From: Pseudomonas sp. B21-056
GTDB taxonomy: Bacteria; Pseudomonadota; Gammaproteobacteria; Pseudomonadales; Pseudomonadaceae
Direction: 5' to 3'
Length of the DNA: 64,000 nt
NCBI RefSeq assembly: GCF_026016325.1
Contig: NZ_CP087203.1
Coordinates: 4,588,001 to 4,652,000, forward strand
A program made the position numbers and the translations under genes. Below the pieces are notes generated by a model. The model did not search any database. It was not told where the DNA came from and saw only the letters and a program-made list of their open reading frames with translations. Shown here piece after piece: positions 16,818 through 25,379 of this stretch. The number at the start of each line of letters is the position of its first letter. Position 1 is the stretch's first letter.

Positions 16818-18256
16818 GACGACCTGGCCTCCATCCACTCAGGGCGAAACAGCGTCAGCGGCAATTCGATGCCGCGCTTGGCCAGTACATCGCGAAAGGC
16901 CGGGATCATGCCGTTGGGCCGATATTCGCCAAGCACCTCGCCGTTTTCGCCGATGCCCTGGCGTGCAAAACAGAAGATTTCGGTCATGGTGATGACCTCT
17001 CCTTCCATGCCGTTGATCTCCTGGATGCTCACCACGCGTCGCTTGCCATCTTCTTGACGCTCTAGTTGGATGACCACATCGATGGCCGAGGCAATTTGTT
17101 GACGCATCGCCTTGATCGGAAAAGTCGCGCCGGTCATCGACACCATGTTCTCGATTCGCCCCAGTGCATCCCGTGCGGTGTTGGCGTGGATGGTGGTCAG
17201 GGAACCGTCGTGACCGGTGTTCATGGCGGTGAGCATGTCCAGCGCCTCGGCACCGCGCACCTCGCCAATGACGATCCGGTCCGGGCGCATCCGCAGGCTG
17301 TTGCGCACCAGTTCCCGCTGGCTCACCTCGCCGCGTCCTTCGATGTTCGAAGGCCGGGTTTCCAGGCGCACCACATGGGGCTGCTGCAGTTGCAGTTCGG
17401 CCGAATCCTCGATGGTGACGATGCGTTCGTTATGGGGAATGAAACTGGACAGCACATTGAGCATGGTGGTCTTGCCGCTGCCGGTCCCGCCGGAAATCAG
17501 CACGTTCAGGCGCCCGCGCACGATGGCCTTGAGCAACAGGGCAATGGCCGGAGTCATGGTGCCCACCTGGATCAGGCTGTCGGTGTTGAGCAGGTCCACC
17601 GCGAAGCGTCGGATCGACATGCTCGGACCGTCGATGGCCAGCGGCGGGATGATCGCGTTGACCCGCGAGCCGTCCTTGAGCCGGGCGTCCACCAGCGGCG
17701 AAGACTCGTCGATGCGCCGCCCCAGGCTGGAGACGATGCGGTCGATGATGTTCAGCAGGTGCTGGTCGTCACGAAAGCGCACGTCGGTGCGTTGCAGCTT
17801 GCCGAAGCGCTCGACGTAGACCGAGGCAAACCCGTTGACCAGGATGTCCGACACGCTGTGGTCGGCCAGCAACGGCTCCAGCGGGCCAAGGCCCAGCACC
17901 TCGTCGGTGATCTGCTTGATGATCAACTGACGACTGGCGGTGCTCACCGGTGCCGAGTGTTCGTCGAGCAGGCGCTGGCAGATATCGCGAATCTGCCGCG
18001 AGGCCTCGACCTGTTCGAGGGCATCGAGCAGGGACAGGTCCATGACCTTGAGCAACTGCTGGTAGATCTTTTCCCGCCACTCGGCTTCCACCGGCGTGAC
18101 CTGGCTGCGGGTTTCGTAGAGCACATCCGGGACAGCCTGTTCCCAGGCCATCAGTTCCTCTGTCGAATCCGGCTGGCCATCGCCGTGCAGGGGAGACACT
18201 GAAGCACCGGGTTTACCGGACTGTTTGCGCAAGCGGTTGCGGAAATCGCTGATCAT
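16814..18256 (-). CDS. tadA: Tad pilus assembly/retraction ATPase TadA (CpaF)
   Basis: A 480-residue secretion ATPase of the CpaF group. Walker A GGTGSGKT is at residues 256-263, followed by the Asp box ([11 protein letters not shown]), the Walker B region [16 protein letters not shown] and the His box ([19 protein letters not shown]). The N-terminal 120 residues are the helical CpaF front domain. It powers polymerisation of Flp pilin on the TadB/TadC platform. It starts four bases after the tadZ stop and overlaps tadB by four bases. Confidence 0.96.
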   Translation of the reverse strand: MISDFRNRLRKQSGKPGASVSPLHGDGQPDSTEELMAWEQAVPDVLYETRSQVTPVEAEWREKIYQQLLKVMDLSLLDALEQVEASRQIRDICQRLLDEHSAPVSTASRQLIIKQITDEVLGLGPLEPLLADHSVSDILVNGFASVYVERFGKLQRTDVRFRDDQHLLNIIDRIVSSLGRRIDESSPLVDARLKDGSRVNAIIPPLAIDGPSMSIRRFAVDLLNTDSLIQVGTMTPAIALLLKAIVRGRLNVLISGGTGSGKTTMLNVLSSFIPHNERIVTIEDSAELQLQQPHVVRLETRPSNIEGRGEVSQRELVRNSLRMRPDRIVIGEVRGAEALDMLTAMNTGHDGSLTTIHANTARDALGRIENMVSMTGATFPIKAMRQQIASAIDVVIQLERQEDGKRRVVSIQEINGMEGEVITMTEIFCFARQGIGENGEVLGEYRPNGMIPAFRDVLAKRGIELPLTLFRPEWMEARSS

Positions 18257-18259
18257 GGG

Positions 18260-19480
18260 TCATCCCCCGAAGAAACGGTTGAAGGCGCGTTTGAACAGGC
18301 CTTTGTCTGTGCTCATCTGGTGACCGACCAGGTCTTCGGTCAAATCGCGCAGGGCAACGGTGATGGCCGCCCTCGGCGCGTGCAGCCCCAACGGCACGCC
18401 AGTGTTCTGACTCTGGCTGACCAGGTTGAAGTCATTGGGTAATCTGGACAGGTTCGCGCAGCGCAGGGCCTCGCCGATGTCCTTGAGGCTGATCGCGGCC
18501 GCCTTGTCATAGCGGTTGATCACGATCTGCAACTGGTCCCCGCGCACGCCCAGGTCTTCGCGCAGGATCCGCACCAGGGCGCTGGCATCGCGCAGGTGGC
18601 TGACGCTTTGTTGCACCACCACGTACACCCGGTCCACCTGCTCCAGCACGGAGCCGGTGAGATGGTCGATCTGCCGTGGTAAGTCCACCACCACCCAGTC
18701 GTAGCTGGCGCGAGCCAGTTGCAGGAGGGTGTCGAGCTGTTCCGGTTGGGCGTCCTGGGGCAGGCACAGCTCGCCGGCTCGGCCGCCCAGCACGTGCAGG
18801 GTCGGGCTGAAGTGGCTGCAGAAACCGCGCAGCGCGATGCTGTCCAGGTCGTCGATCTGCTGCAGCACTTCCAGGTGGCTGTGGGTCTGCGCCACGTCGA
18901 GGTAATGGGTCACGCTGCCGAACTGCAGGTCCATGTCCAGCAACAGGGTATTGCCCGCCCGGGCGCTCAGTTGCTGGGCCAGGTTGCAGGCCACCAGGGT
19001 TCCACCGGAGCCGCCCTTGGCGCCGATCACGGCGACCAGCTTGCCCTCGGCGCCATTGCCCAGGCGAACCTCGGCCACCAGGCGGTTCAGTGCGGCGGCC
19101 AATTCGTGTTCAGCGATAGGCTCGGGCAGCACGTCGCGGGCACCGGCCTGCATGGCCAGGCGCATGGCCTCCTGGTCGCCCAGCAGGCCGCACACCAGCA
19201 TCGGCGGACGCTCGTGGGCCGGACGTTGCAGCAGCGCCGCCAGCTCTTCGCGCCACAGATGACTGACCCGCAACAGCAGCAGGTCAGGCATGCGTTCCAG
19301 GCCGTAGAGGGGATCGACATGCCCGTTGCTCACCAGCCGCGTACTGACTTCCAGGCAGGGCATGCGCTGGCAGACGCATTGCAGGTCGCGCAGGGACGCG
19401 GCGTCACGGCTGCTGATCAGCAGTCGCAACCCGGCTTTGCCGGTGACGGTCGGGACTGGGGTTTCTCTGGTATTCAGCAT
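18260..19480 (-). CDS. tadZ: Tad pilus localisation ATPase-like protein TadZ (CpaE)
   Basis: A 406-residue protein with a receiver-like N-terminal domain (residues 18-140) and a ParA/MinD-like domain. The deviant Walker A reads KGGSGGT at residues 155-161. The second signature lysine of ParA proteins is replaced by glycine, as is usual for CpaE/TadZ proteins, which act as polar placement factors rather than strong ATPases. The ATG at 19480 is preceded by GGGGAGA. It overlaps the upstream TadE-like gene by seven bases and is followed by tadA. Confidence 0.92.
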   Translation of the reverse strand: MLNTRETPVPTVTGKAGLRLLISSRDAASLRDLQCVCQRMPCLEVSTRLVSNGHVDPLYGLERMPDLLLLRVSHLWREELAALLQRPAHERPPMLVCGLLGDQEAMRLAMQAGARDVLPEPIAEHELAAALNRLVAEVRLGNGAEGKLVAVIGAKGGSGGTLVACNLAQQLSARAGNTLLLDMDLQFGSVTHYLDVAQTHSHLEVLQQIDDLDSIALRGFCSHFSPTLHVLGGRAGELCLPQDAQPEQLDTLLQLARASYDWVVVDLPRQIDHLTGSVLEQVDRVYVVVQQSVSHLRDASALVRILREDLGVRGDQLQIVINRYDKAAAISLKDIGEALRCANLSRLPNDFNLVSQSQNTGVPLGLHAPRAAITVALRDLTEDLVGHQMSTDKGLFKRAFNRFFGG

Positions 19481-19977
19481 GGTGTGATCTCCCCGGAATC
19501 GGAATGACGCCCAAGGCTTTCGCGTGGCAAGGTTGCCCTGAATGCGGGCAAGGTAATGGGCACGCCCAAGCCGGGAATGAACAGGTTGAACACGTAACCC
19601 TGCACGCTCAACCGGACATAGCGAATGGCCCGGAAGCCGGTGGCACTGACCGTGTCGGTGGGATTCGCCACCACGGCGCCATTGACGTCCAGGTAGGTCA
19701 GCGCCAGGTTCGTGGTGGCCAGGCTGCTGATCAGTTGGCTGGTGCCTGCGTCGGTCGCGGCGTTGAAAATGGCCCGACGCAACACCACCGGATCGCTGAT
19801 GTTGCACACCGCCGCCAGGCGCGCACCGCGTCGCGCGGCTTCGTCCAGGGCGTTGGCGGTGAAGTACAGCCGGCCCATCTCCACCACGCCGAACAACAGG
19901 ATGAACACCAGCAGGCCGACGAAGGAAAACTCGACGATATAGGTGCCGCGCATGGACTTGTGGTTAAACGGCTTCAT
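19474..19977 (-). CDS. TadE/TadF-like pseudopilin
   Basis: A 167-residue single-pass protein. A short basic leader with RGTYIVEF precedes a hydrophobic helix (SFVGLLVFILLFGVVEMGRLYF), the TadE pattern in which the prepilin peptidase cuts shortly before the Glu-Phe pair. The rest is a periplasmic domain. The ATG at 19977 shares its first base with the stop codon of the preceding pseudopilin gene. A much longer open frame upstream is out of register with that real gene and was discarded. Confidence 0.9.
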   Translation of the reverse strand: MKPFNHKSMRGTYIVEFSFVGLLVFILLFGVVEMGRLYFTANALDEAARRGARLAAVCNISDPVVLRRAIFNAATDAGTSQLISSLATTNLALTYLDVNGAVVANPTDTVSATGFRAIRYVRLSVQGYVFNLFIPGLGVPITLPAFRATLPRESLGRHSDSGEITPC

Positions 19978-20456
19978 CACAGCGCCCTCATCACAGTGGT
20001 TGCGACCAGCGGAATGCCCAGCGGCATGGCGGCGCCGAAAAAGCCCGGCAGCGACCCGGCGCAATTGCCCGCGCCAATCACCGGGCAGAACGTGTAGCTG
20101 ATGGTGACCCGCACATGGTCGGTGCCCACCGCAACGACCGTCACATTGGCCGTGGTCAACCCGGATATCACGGCACTGCCGACCTGGGCGGGTACGCCAT
20201 ACACCGCGACGTTTTTCGTTTGGGTCAACAAGGTGTTGCTCAGGGCGATGCCGCCCAACGTGGAGTTCCAGGCCTGGCCGGCGACGAAACGGCCGGCGTC
20301 GCGGCTGGCCTGCAACAGCACGTTGTACTGGTAGAGCATCCGGCCGAACTCGCCGAAGGCCAGCAACAGCATCAACACCAGGGGCAGCACCAGGGTGAAC
20401 TCCACCAGCGCCACGCCTTGCTGGGCCTGCGGGTGTTTGAATTGGGTAAGTCCCAT
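19977..20456 (-). CDS. tadE: TadE-like pseudopilin
   Basis: A 159-residue pseudopilin. It has the leader QAQQGVALVEFTLVLPLVLMLLLAFGEFGRMLYQYN, with the glycine, valine and Glu-Phe positions expected for prepilin-peptidase cleavage and a TadE helix, then a periplasmic part containing a cysteine pair (FCPVIGAGNCAG). Two such pseudopilins in series are normal in Tad loci (TadE and TadF). The gene ends exactly where the next pseudopilin begins and lies eight bases after the TadG-like gene. Confidence 0.92.
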   Translation of the reverse strand: MGLTQFKHPQAQQGVALVEFTLVLPLVLMLLLAFGEFGRMLYQYNVLLQASRDAGRFVAGQAWNSTLGGIALSNTLLTQTKNVAVYGVPAQVGSAVISGLTTANVTVVAVGTDHVRVTISYTFCPVIGAGNCAGSLPGFFGAAMPLGIPLVATTVMRAL

Positions 20457-20464
20457 GACGCCTC

Positions 20465-21784
20465 CTACGAGTCAGTGCTCGGGTTGCCACTGCCATTGAG
20501 GTAGGTTTTGTAGAGCTGGATGATCTGCGGGCCGGTATCGGTGGACGGTGTGGGGCCCGGTACGCCATCGCCTTCGCATTCCTGGACGAACTGGCCGAAG
20601 ACCAGGGAGTCCGAACCACCACCATCCACCGGTTGCACAACGAAGTAGCAGCCGAACCCCAACACGGGAATCGAGGTTGAACCGCCCTGCTTGCCGGTGC
20701 AGTTGCCGATGACGATCTTGAGCATCCGGCGTTCGAAAACCCCATTGCTCTGGCAGCCGCTGCCGCTCCCGCCGACACAGGCAGCGACCTGGGTCCGCCA
20801 GTCGTTGTAGTCCTTGATCGCCTCGCCGCCCGCCGAGAGATCGCCGTTGCTCGAGGTGACGGTTTTTCCTTTGTACTTCGCCTGATCGAGTGCATCGTCG
20901 TAAGTCATCGCCGGGGTGCTCGACGAGGTCACCAGGTCCGGTGGGTAATCGGAGGCACTGACCGGGCCGTTATAGATGCCGAAGCGTGTGTTCAAGCCCT
21001 GGGAGGTCGGGCCGGCCTTGTTGCCGGGTGCGGTCTGGACGTTATCGCCGACACTGCGGCAGACCGAACCGCCGCCCGCCAGGTCTTCCCGGACCGCACT
21101 GCCGCCGGAGCCGAAATCCAGCAGCTGGAAGTTGCCGGGCCCGATCGGCGAGGTGTTGCCCGCCGCCGTCTTCAGGACCTCCAGGTCACCAAAGTGATAA
21201 CCCCAGAAGTTGCCGGCGGCCGGGTTGTATTGAGCGGGATCGCCACACACCATCAAGGGCGCCAGGTCACAGGGCGAGGTCGGGCTGGGCCCCGCGGTGG
21301 CAATCGCCGCCACCCTTTTATTGCCCAGGCCGGCGCTGCCCATGGTCTGGACGAAACTCCAGAAGAAGCCGTTCAGTTGATAGCTCGACACCGACACCCG
21401 CACGTACTTGGCATCGGCAGGCCCGGGATAAGAGAACGGACCGTAGACGCTGCTGGCCAGTTCCACCACGGCAAATGCTCCCGGATTACCGGCGACGGCA
21501 GTGGCCAGTTCCGTGTTGCCCGAGGCCTGGGAGTTTTTGCTCAGTGTATCCAGGGCCGCCGTGCGAGTGGTGCTGGCCATGTTCAGGCCACCGGTGACCT
21601 GGCTCAAGGTCTTGGCCCCGCTCAAGGCCGCGGCATCCACCGCGTTCTGCAACCGGGTCTTGTTGAGCAGCATGTGGCCGCCATCCAGGGCCAACGCTGC
21701 CATCATGGAGATCGCCACCAACGCGATCACCATCAATACGCTCACTGCCCCTCCCTGGCGCTGCTGGAAATTGGAACTCATCAT
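20465..21784 (-). CDS. tadG: TadG-like pilus assembly protein
   Basis: A 439-residue protein. It has an N-terminal Tad_N segment (QRQGGAVSVLMVIALVAISMMAALALDGGHMLLNKTRLQNAVDAAALSGA), a membrane helix followed by the DGG-N-DAAALAGA-like motif of Tad/TadG proteins, then a large Gly/Ser-rich periplasmic part with several cysteines. GAGGGCG lies just before two adjacent ATG codons; I used the first (21784). The frame runs 11 codons further upstream. It precedes the two TadE-like genes. Confidence 0.88.
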   Translation of the reverse strand: MMSSNFQQRQGGAVSVLMVIALVAISMMAALALDGGHMLLNKTRLQNAVDAAALSGAKTLSQVTGGLNMASTTRTAALDTLSKNSQASGNTELATAVAGNPGAFAVVELASSVYGPFSYPGPADAKYVRVSVSSYQLNGFFWSFVQTMGSAGLGNKRVAAIATAGPSPTSPCDLAPLMVCGDPAQYNPAAGNFWGYHFGDLEVLKTAAGNTSPIGPGNFQLLDFGSGGSAVREDLAGGGSVCRSVGDNVQTAPGNKAGPTSQGLNTRFGIYNGPVSASDYPPDLVTSSSTPAMTYDDALDQAKYKGKTVTSSNGDLSAGGEAIKDYNDWRTQVAACVGGSGSGCQSNGVFERRMLKIVIGNCTGKQGGSTSIPVLGFGCYFVVQPVDGGGSDSLVFGQFVQECEGDGVPGPTPSTDTGPQIIQLYKTYLNGSGNPSTDS

Positions 21785-21848
21785 CACGCCCTCGCTGACT
21801 GCCTTGAGGATCGCCATCGCCTGGCAACCAGGCTTTTTTCCGTACGGC

Positions 21849-22664
21849 TCAGCGAAGGTTGATTACCTTGCTTTCAACGCCACGGATCACCGTGACGGCG
21901 CCGCTGTCCTGCACCTTGACGACGCGTTGCACCACGGGCCTTGGCACCGGAGCAGCCGCTACCGCCATGACCGGAGGCGCTGGCGGCGCGACAGCCACGG
22001 CTTTTTTCTCCAGGTTCAGGGGGTTGCGCAGGGCCAGTTGCAGCTTGCCTTCAGTCTGCGCGGTGACCAGCGCCTCGGCTTCGAGCGCCGTCATCTCCAG
22101 CGTCACGGCCCGCACCACCACCGGTTGGGTCTTGTCGGTGCCCGCGGTCTGGTCCACCGCCAGCACCCGCAGGTTTTCCAGGATGGTCCGGGACGTGGCG
22201 TTGTTGCTGCCGGCGCTGGTGGTCTTGGTCGCCAGCACATCGACCCGGTTACCCGGCAACAGGAACCCGCCGACACCGACGACATCGTCGACCCGTACCG
22301 AGATGGCGCGCTTGTCGGGCGCGATCAGCGAGGCCAGGGTGCTGCCGCCCAGGTGCTCGCTCAGACGCGCACCGCGCACGATGTCGCCGCGCAGGATGTC
22401 AAACGTGGCGATCTTGCCCACGGCCTTGTCGCTGGAGTCGAAGGCATCGTCCGGGATCGTGTCCATCGGCATGCGCACGGTCGTGACCTGCTGGGCCTCG
22501 ACCATTTGCCCGAAGGGAATTTCCACGGTGGCCACCACCACGCTGCGCAGGTGATCATCGGGAGTCGCGTTGAGTCGCGCGCTCAACCAGGAGTCGGCCA
22601 TCCATGCAGCACCAAGGCCCATTACCAGGGAAACGCCAATCAGCGGAAGCGTACGAGAGCTCAT
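21849..22664 (-). CDS. rcpC: Flp pilus assembly protein CpaB/RcpC
   Basis: A 271-residue protein with an N-terminal membrane anchor (residues 5-30), a SAF domain at about 42-105 (VVVATVEIPFGQMVEAQQVTTVRMP) and the RcpC/CpaB domain, including IAPDKRAISVRVDDVVGVGGFLLPGNRVDVL. The C-terminal part is rich in alanine, valine and proline. It is periplasmic and thought to work with the secretin RcpA; the SAF domain may bind cell-wall sugars. It lies 15 bases after the AAA+ ATPase gene and 64 bases before tadG. Confidence 0.94.
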   Translation of the reverse strand: MSSRTLPLIGVSLVMGLGAAWMADSWLSARLNATPDDHLRSVVVATVEIPFGQMVEAQQVTTVRMPMDTIPDDAFDSSDKAVGKIATFDILRGDIVRGARLSEHLGGSTLASLIAPDKRAISVRVDDVVGVGGFLLPGNRVDVLATKTTSAGSNNATSRTILENLRVLAVDQTAGTDKTQPVVVRAVTLEMTALEAEALVTAQTEGKLQLALRNPLNLEKKAVAVAPPAPPVMAVAAAPVPRPVVQRVVKVQDSGAVTVIRGVESKVINLR

Positions 22665-22679
22665 GTCGGTATCTCCGAA

Positions 22680-24008
22680 TCAAAGGAAGTCGAGCTGAAC
22701 GAAGTAGTTGTGCCAGGCCCATTCCAGCTCTTGCGGCATCAGGGGTCCGGAACCGCCCAGGTAACGCTGGCGGTCGAGCGCCATGTTCAACAGGTCGCGG
22801 GGATGGCAAGGCACCAGGGGCATGCCTTCGCCGGCATACAGCCGCTGCAGCACATAGCGCACCAGCAGCGGGTCGTAAGGGACGCCCAGGCGCTCGCATT
22901 CCTGGCGCCAGATGCGTTCGTATTCGTCGGGCTTGAGGTAACCGAACTGCACCTTGTAGCCAATGCGCCGCAGGAACGCCTCGTCGGCCAGCTCCAACGG
23001 GTTGAGGTTGGTGGAGAACACCAGGATCAGGTCGAACGGCAACTCGCAGTGCCGACCGCCGCCCAGGTTGATGAAGTCGCGCTTCTCTTCCATGGGCACG
23101 ATCCAACGATTGAGCAACTCGGCCGGGGCCATGCGCTGGCGGCCCATGTCGTCGATGATGAACAGACCATTGCTGGCCTTGAGCTGCAACGCGGCCTGGT
23201 ATTGGCGAGTGAACGGATCGTAGCGAACATCCAGCTGCTCCATGCTCAACTCGCCGCCAGTGATGACAATGGGGCGTTTGCAGCACAACAGCCGACGGTC
23301 GATGCCTTCGTTGAGCATCAGGTTGTTCGGTTGGCTGTTGTCATCCAGGCGCTGGTGCACCTGCGGGTCGTAGATCTCGATCACCGACTCGTTGATGACA
23401 ATGGCATGGGGCACCCAGATGGCTTCGGCAAACAGGCGAATCAGCCGGCTGCTGACATAGGTCTTGCCAGTGCCCGCCGGGCCATAAATCATGATCGCCC
23501 GCCCGGAGTTCAAGGCCACGCCCAACTGGTCGAGCATGCCTTGGCTCAACACCATGCCGGACAAGGCCCGCTGCATGTCGTTGGCGGTGATGCGGCCGTG
23601 GTGAATGGTCTGAATCTTGATCAGGGAACGATAGGTGCTCACCGGGAACGGCGCCGCACCGATATAACCGCTGCGGGCCAGGGCATCACGGGCGGAGCTG
23701 CGGCCGCGTTCGGTCAGGCCATAACGCAGGGCCTGGACACTCGCCTGGCCAATCTGGCCCAGCACCTCGACACGGCCGTCCTTGCGCAAAAACGCCAGGA
23801 CTTCCTCCAGCACCGCGCCGGTCAGCGCCAGGCGCTCCACCAGGCGCGGCATGTCCAGCACACCGGCGTCATGCAGATGCTTGCACACCAACTCACCCAG
23901 AAAACTGTCGGTCAGGCCGGTGTCGCGAATCGTGCAGGGCTGGGGCGCCAGCCGCTGCACAGCCTCCCGTTCACTGGGGTAGGCATCACTATCGTTGATG
24001 ACGTGCAT
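22680..24008 (-). CDS. AAA+ ATPase of unknown role inside the tad operon
   Basis: A 442-residue cytosolic AAA+ protein. The first 110 residues are helical, with a winged-helix-like stretch (LVERLALTGAVLEEVLAFLRKDGRVEVLG). Walker A GPAGTGKT is at 176-183, Walker B GLFIIDDMG at 281-289, sensor-1 FSTNLNP at 331-337 and arginine-finger candidates at RRIG (348-351). It is not a TadA-type secretion ATPase and not a standard Tad gene. It sits between the prepilin peptidase (2-base gap) and rcpC (15-base gap), so it is surely cotranscribed with them. Remodelling of a pilus component or a regulatory role are both possible. Confidence 0.85.
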   Translation of the reverse strand: MHVINDSDAYPSEREAVQRLAPQPCTIRDTGLTDSFLGELVCKHLHDAGVLDMPRLVERLALTGAVLEEVLAFLRKDGRVEVLGQIGQASVQALRYGLTERGRSSARDALARSGYIGAAPFPVSTYRSLIKIQTIHHGRITANDMQRALSGMVLSQGMLDQLGVALNSGRAIMIYGPAGTGKTYVSSRLIRLFAEAIWVPHAIVINESVIEIYDPQVHQRLDDNSQPNNLMLNEGIDRRLLCCKRPIVITGGELSMEQLDVRYDPFTRQYQAALQLKASNGLFIIDDMGRQRMAPAELLNRWIVPMEEKRDFINLGGGRHCELPFDLILVFSTNLNPLELADEAFLRRIGYKVQFGYLKPDEYERIWRQECERLGVPYDPLLVRYVLQRLYAGEGMPLVPCHPRDLLNMALDRQRYLGGSGPLMPQELEWAWHNYFVQLDFL

Positions 24009-24010
24009 GA

Positions 24011-24541
24011 CTAGACTCCCCAGCCACTGGCAACCAGTTGCCAGTAGACGCTGTTCAAAGTGCCGATCAGGATCGCAATCGAATAAGGAAAGGGTTTGCC
24101 GGCCACTTCATCCGAAGTGGGCGCCAGATAGGACTGGGCGCGGACAATCAACCAGTAGCGCCCAAGGGTTTGAAGCAATTGGCCGCGGACCAGGACAATC
24201 AGGAATCCGCACACGCCGCCGGCGATCAGGCTGAACAACGCCGCCCACAGTGCGTAATGGAACGGCAGGAAGCTGCCGACCATGGTCATCAACTTGACGT
24301 CACCCGCCGCCATGCCACCCACCGCATACATCGGCAGGAACAGCGCGAAACAGATCAACATGCCCAGCAGGCTGTCACCCAAGCCACTGATCCCGCCCGT
24401 GTAGACCTGACCGGCCAGTCCCAGGGCGAGCCCCAGCAGGACCAGTGAGTTGGGGATGCGGTGGCGGAGCAGATCGCTCACCACCGCCACGCCCAGCAGT
24501 CCCAGCAGTATTAATGTCGACACCAGCAATTCCATGGACAT
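24011..24541 (-). CDS. tadV: Prepilin peptidase, TadV/CpaA/FppA type (A24 family)
   Basis: A 176-residue polytopic aspartic protease. D23 in VSDLLRHRIPN and D81 in GGMAAGDVKLM are the two catalytic aspartates of the A24 family. It lacks the long N-terminal methylase domain of PilD, as expected for Flp-dedicated peptidases. GGGAGA lies five bases before the chosen ATG; upstream codons in the same frame are not membrane-like. It should process the two Flp pilins directly upstream and the TadE-like pseudopilins. Confidence 0.93.
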   Translation of the reverse strand: MSMELLVSTLILLGLLGVAVVSDLLRHRIPNSLVLLGLALGLAGQVYTGGISGLGDSLLGMLICFALFLPMYAVGGMAAGDVKLMTMVGSFLPFHYALWAALFSLIAGGVCGFLIVLVRGQLLQTLGRYWLIVRAQSYLAPTSDEVAGKPFPYSIAILIGTLNSVYWQLVASGWGV

Positions 24542-24567
24542 GGTGCGTCTCCCGGTTGCAGTTATCG

Positions 24568-24762
24568 TTAGCAGGCAACGTTGCTGTTGACGACCTGGCA
24601 TAGCGCCCGGATCTTGGTATCCACGGCGCCGCCCAACAGGACGAATGCCGCTGCCACCGCCACCGTGATCAAGCCACCCGCCACCGCATACTCGACAATG
24701 GTCAGGCCATCTTCATCTTTGGCGAACCGGCTGATCGAAGTTCTGATTGTGTGCAGAGTCAT
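24568..24762 (-). CDS. flp: Flp-family pilin, second copy
   Basis: A 64-residue Flp prepilin. A basic leader ends in KDEDG, cleavage is expected after G19, and the mature protein begins LTIVEY with the conserved Glu-5 and Tyr-6, then a hydrophobic helix. Two cysteines near the C-terminus (C55, C64) could form a disulfide. It matches the other Flp at 54 of 64 residues. GAGGTAAA lies upstream. The copy may be used for pilus variation or dosage. The peptidase gene follows 26 bases later. Confidence 0.95.
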   Translation of the reverse strand: MTLHTIRTSISRFAKDEDGLTIVEYAVAGGLITVAVAAAFVLLGGAVDTKIRALCQVVNSNVAC

Positions 24763-24917
24763 TTTATTTACCTCATGTTCAGAAGTAATACGGCAATGAA
24801 CTTAGTTGTTGGGGACAGCGCCAAGTCCATTTGAGGTATTCGTTGTACTCACTGCAAAAGAGTCGCAAGCGTTATTCCGTGAAAGTTGCCGTGTCCCCCT
24901 ATCGCAAATAGTTGCGA

Positions 24918-25112
24918 TCAGCAGGCAACGTTGCCGTTGACGGCCTGGCACAGCGCACGGATCTTGGTATTCACGGCACCGCCCAGCAGAACGAAAGCGG
25001 CGGCCACCAATACCGTGATCAATCCACCGGCCACGGCGTATTCCACAATGGTCAGGCCATCTTCATCTTTGGCGAACTTCAGTACCGAAGCCTTGATAGT
25101 TTGAAGAGTCAT
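24918..25112 (-). CDS. flp: Flp-family pilin, first (promoter-proximal) copy
   Basis: A 64-residue Flp prepilin with the same plan as its neighbour: leader to G19, mature start LTIVEYAVAGG with Glu-5/Tyr-6, and cysteines 55 and 64. The ATG at 25112 has GAGGTG about nine bases upstream; codons further upstream in frame are not pilin-like. It heads the minus-strand tad run and is divergent from the AraC-type regulator. The 155-base gap to the second pilin gene holds no clear terminator. Confidence 0.95.
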   Translation of the reverse strand: MTLQTIKASVLKFAKDEDGLTIVEYAVAGGLITVLVAAAFVLLGGAVNTKIRALCQAVNGNVAC

Positions 25113-25180
25113 TTTGCACACCTCATCGGGGTTGTTTTTCAGGGGCAGTACATTGCGAACTGCCTGATGCAACCCTAGTC

Positions 25181-25241
25181 AGGAGGCCGGCACAGCCGTT
25201 AGGAGGATTTTGCACATCGCTAGGATTATTTTGCGCAGATG
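25181..25241. promoter_or_regulatory. Three near-repeats spaced about 20 bp between flp and the AraC-type regulator
   Basis: Positions 25200-25220 and 25221-25241 are abutting copies matching at 14 of 21 bases (TAGGA..ATTTTGC.CA). A third, weaker copy at 25181-25199 shares AGGAGG and GCACA. Repeats on one face of the helix, upstream of a pilin promoter and beside an AraC-type gene, look like a regulator operator. The rest of 25113-25379 has no gene, and the promoter itself is not clear. Confidence 0.5.
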
Positions 25242-25379
25242 CAGCCACAGGTGCCGAAGGGATCGCCGCGTTGGCGATGGCGATAAAAGCGGGATTTTTT
25301 ATAAGAATTTATTCGGCGCAGTGATAGCACATTGACGATACTTCCGGCTAAAGGGCAGGAAGAACCACTGAGTAGGCAC

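Noticed and set aside
25221..25260. A sigma-54-like promoter on the minus strand upstream of flp
   Set aside because: TGGC and TGCGCA can be placed at about the right spacing, but the -12 element lacks TTGC and the better GGCAC match is one base out of register.
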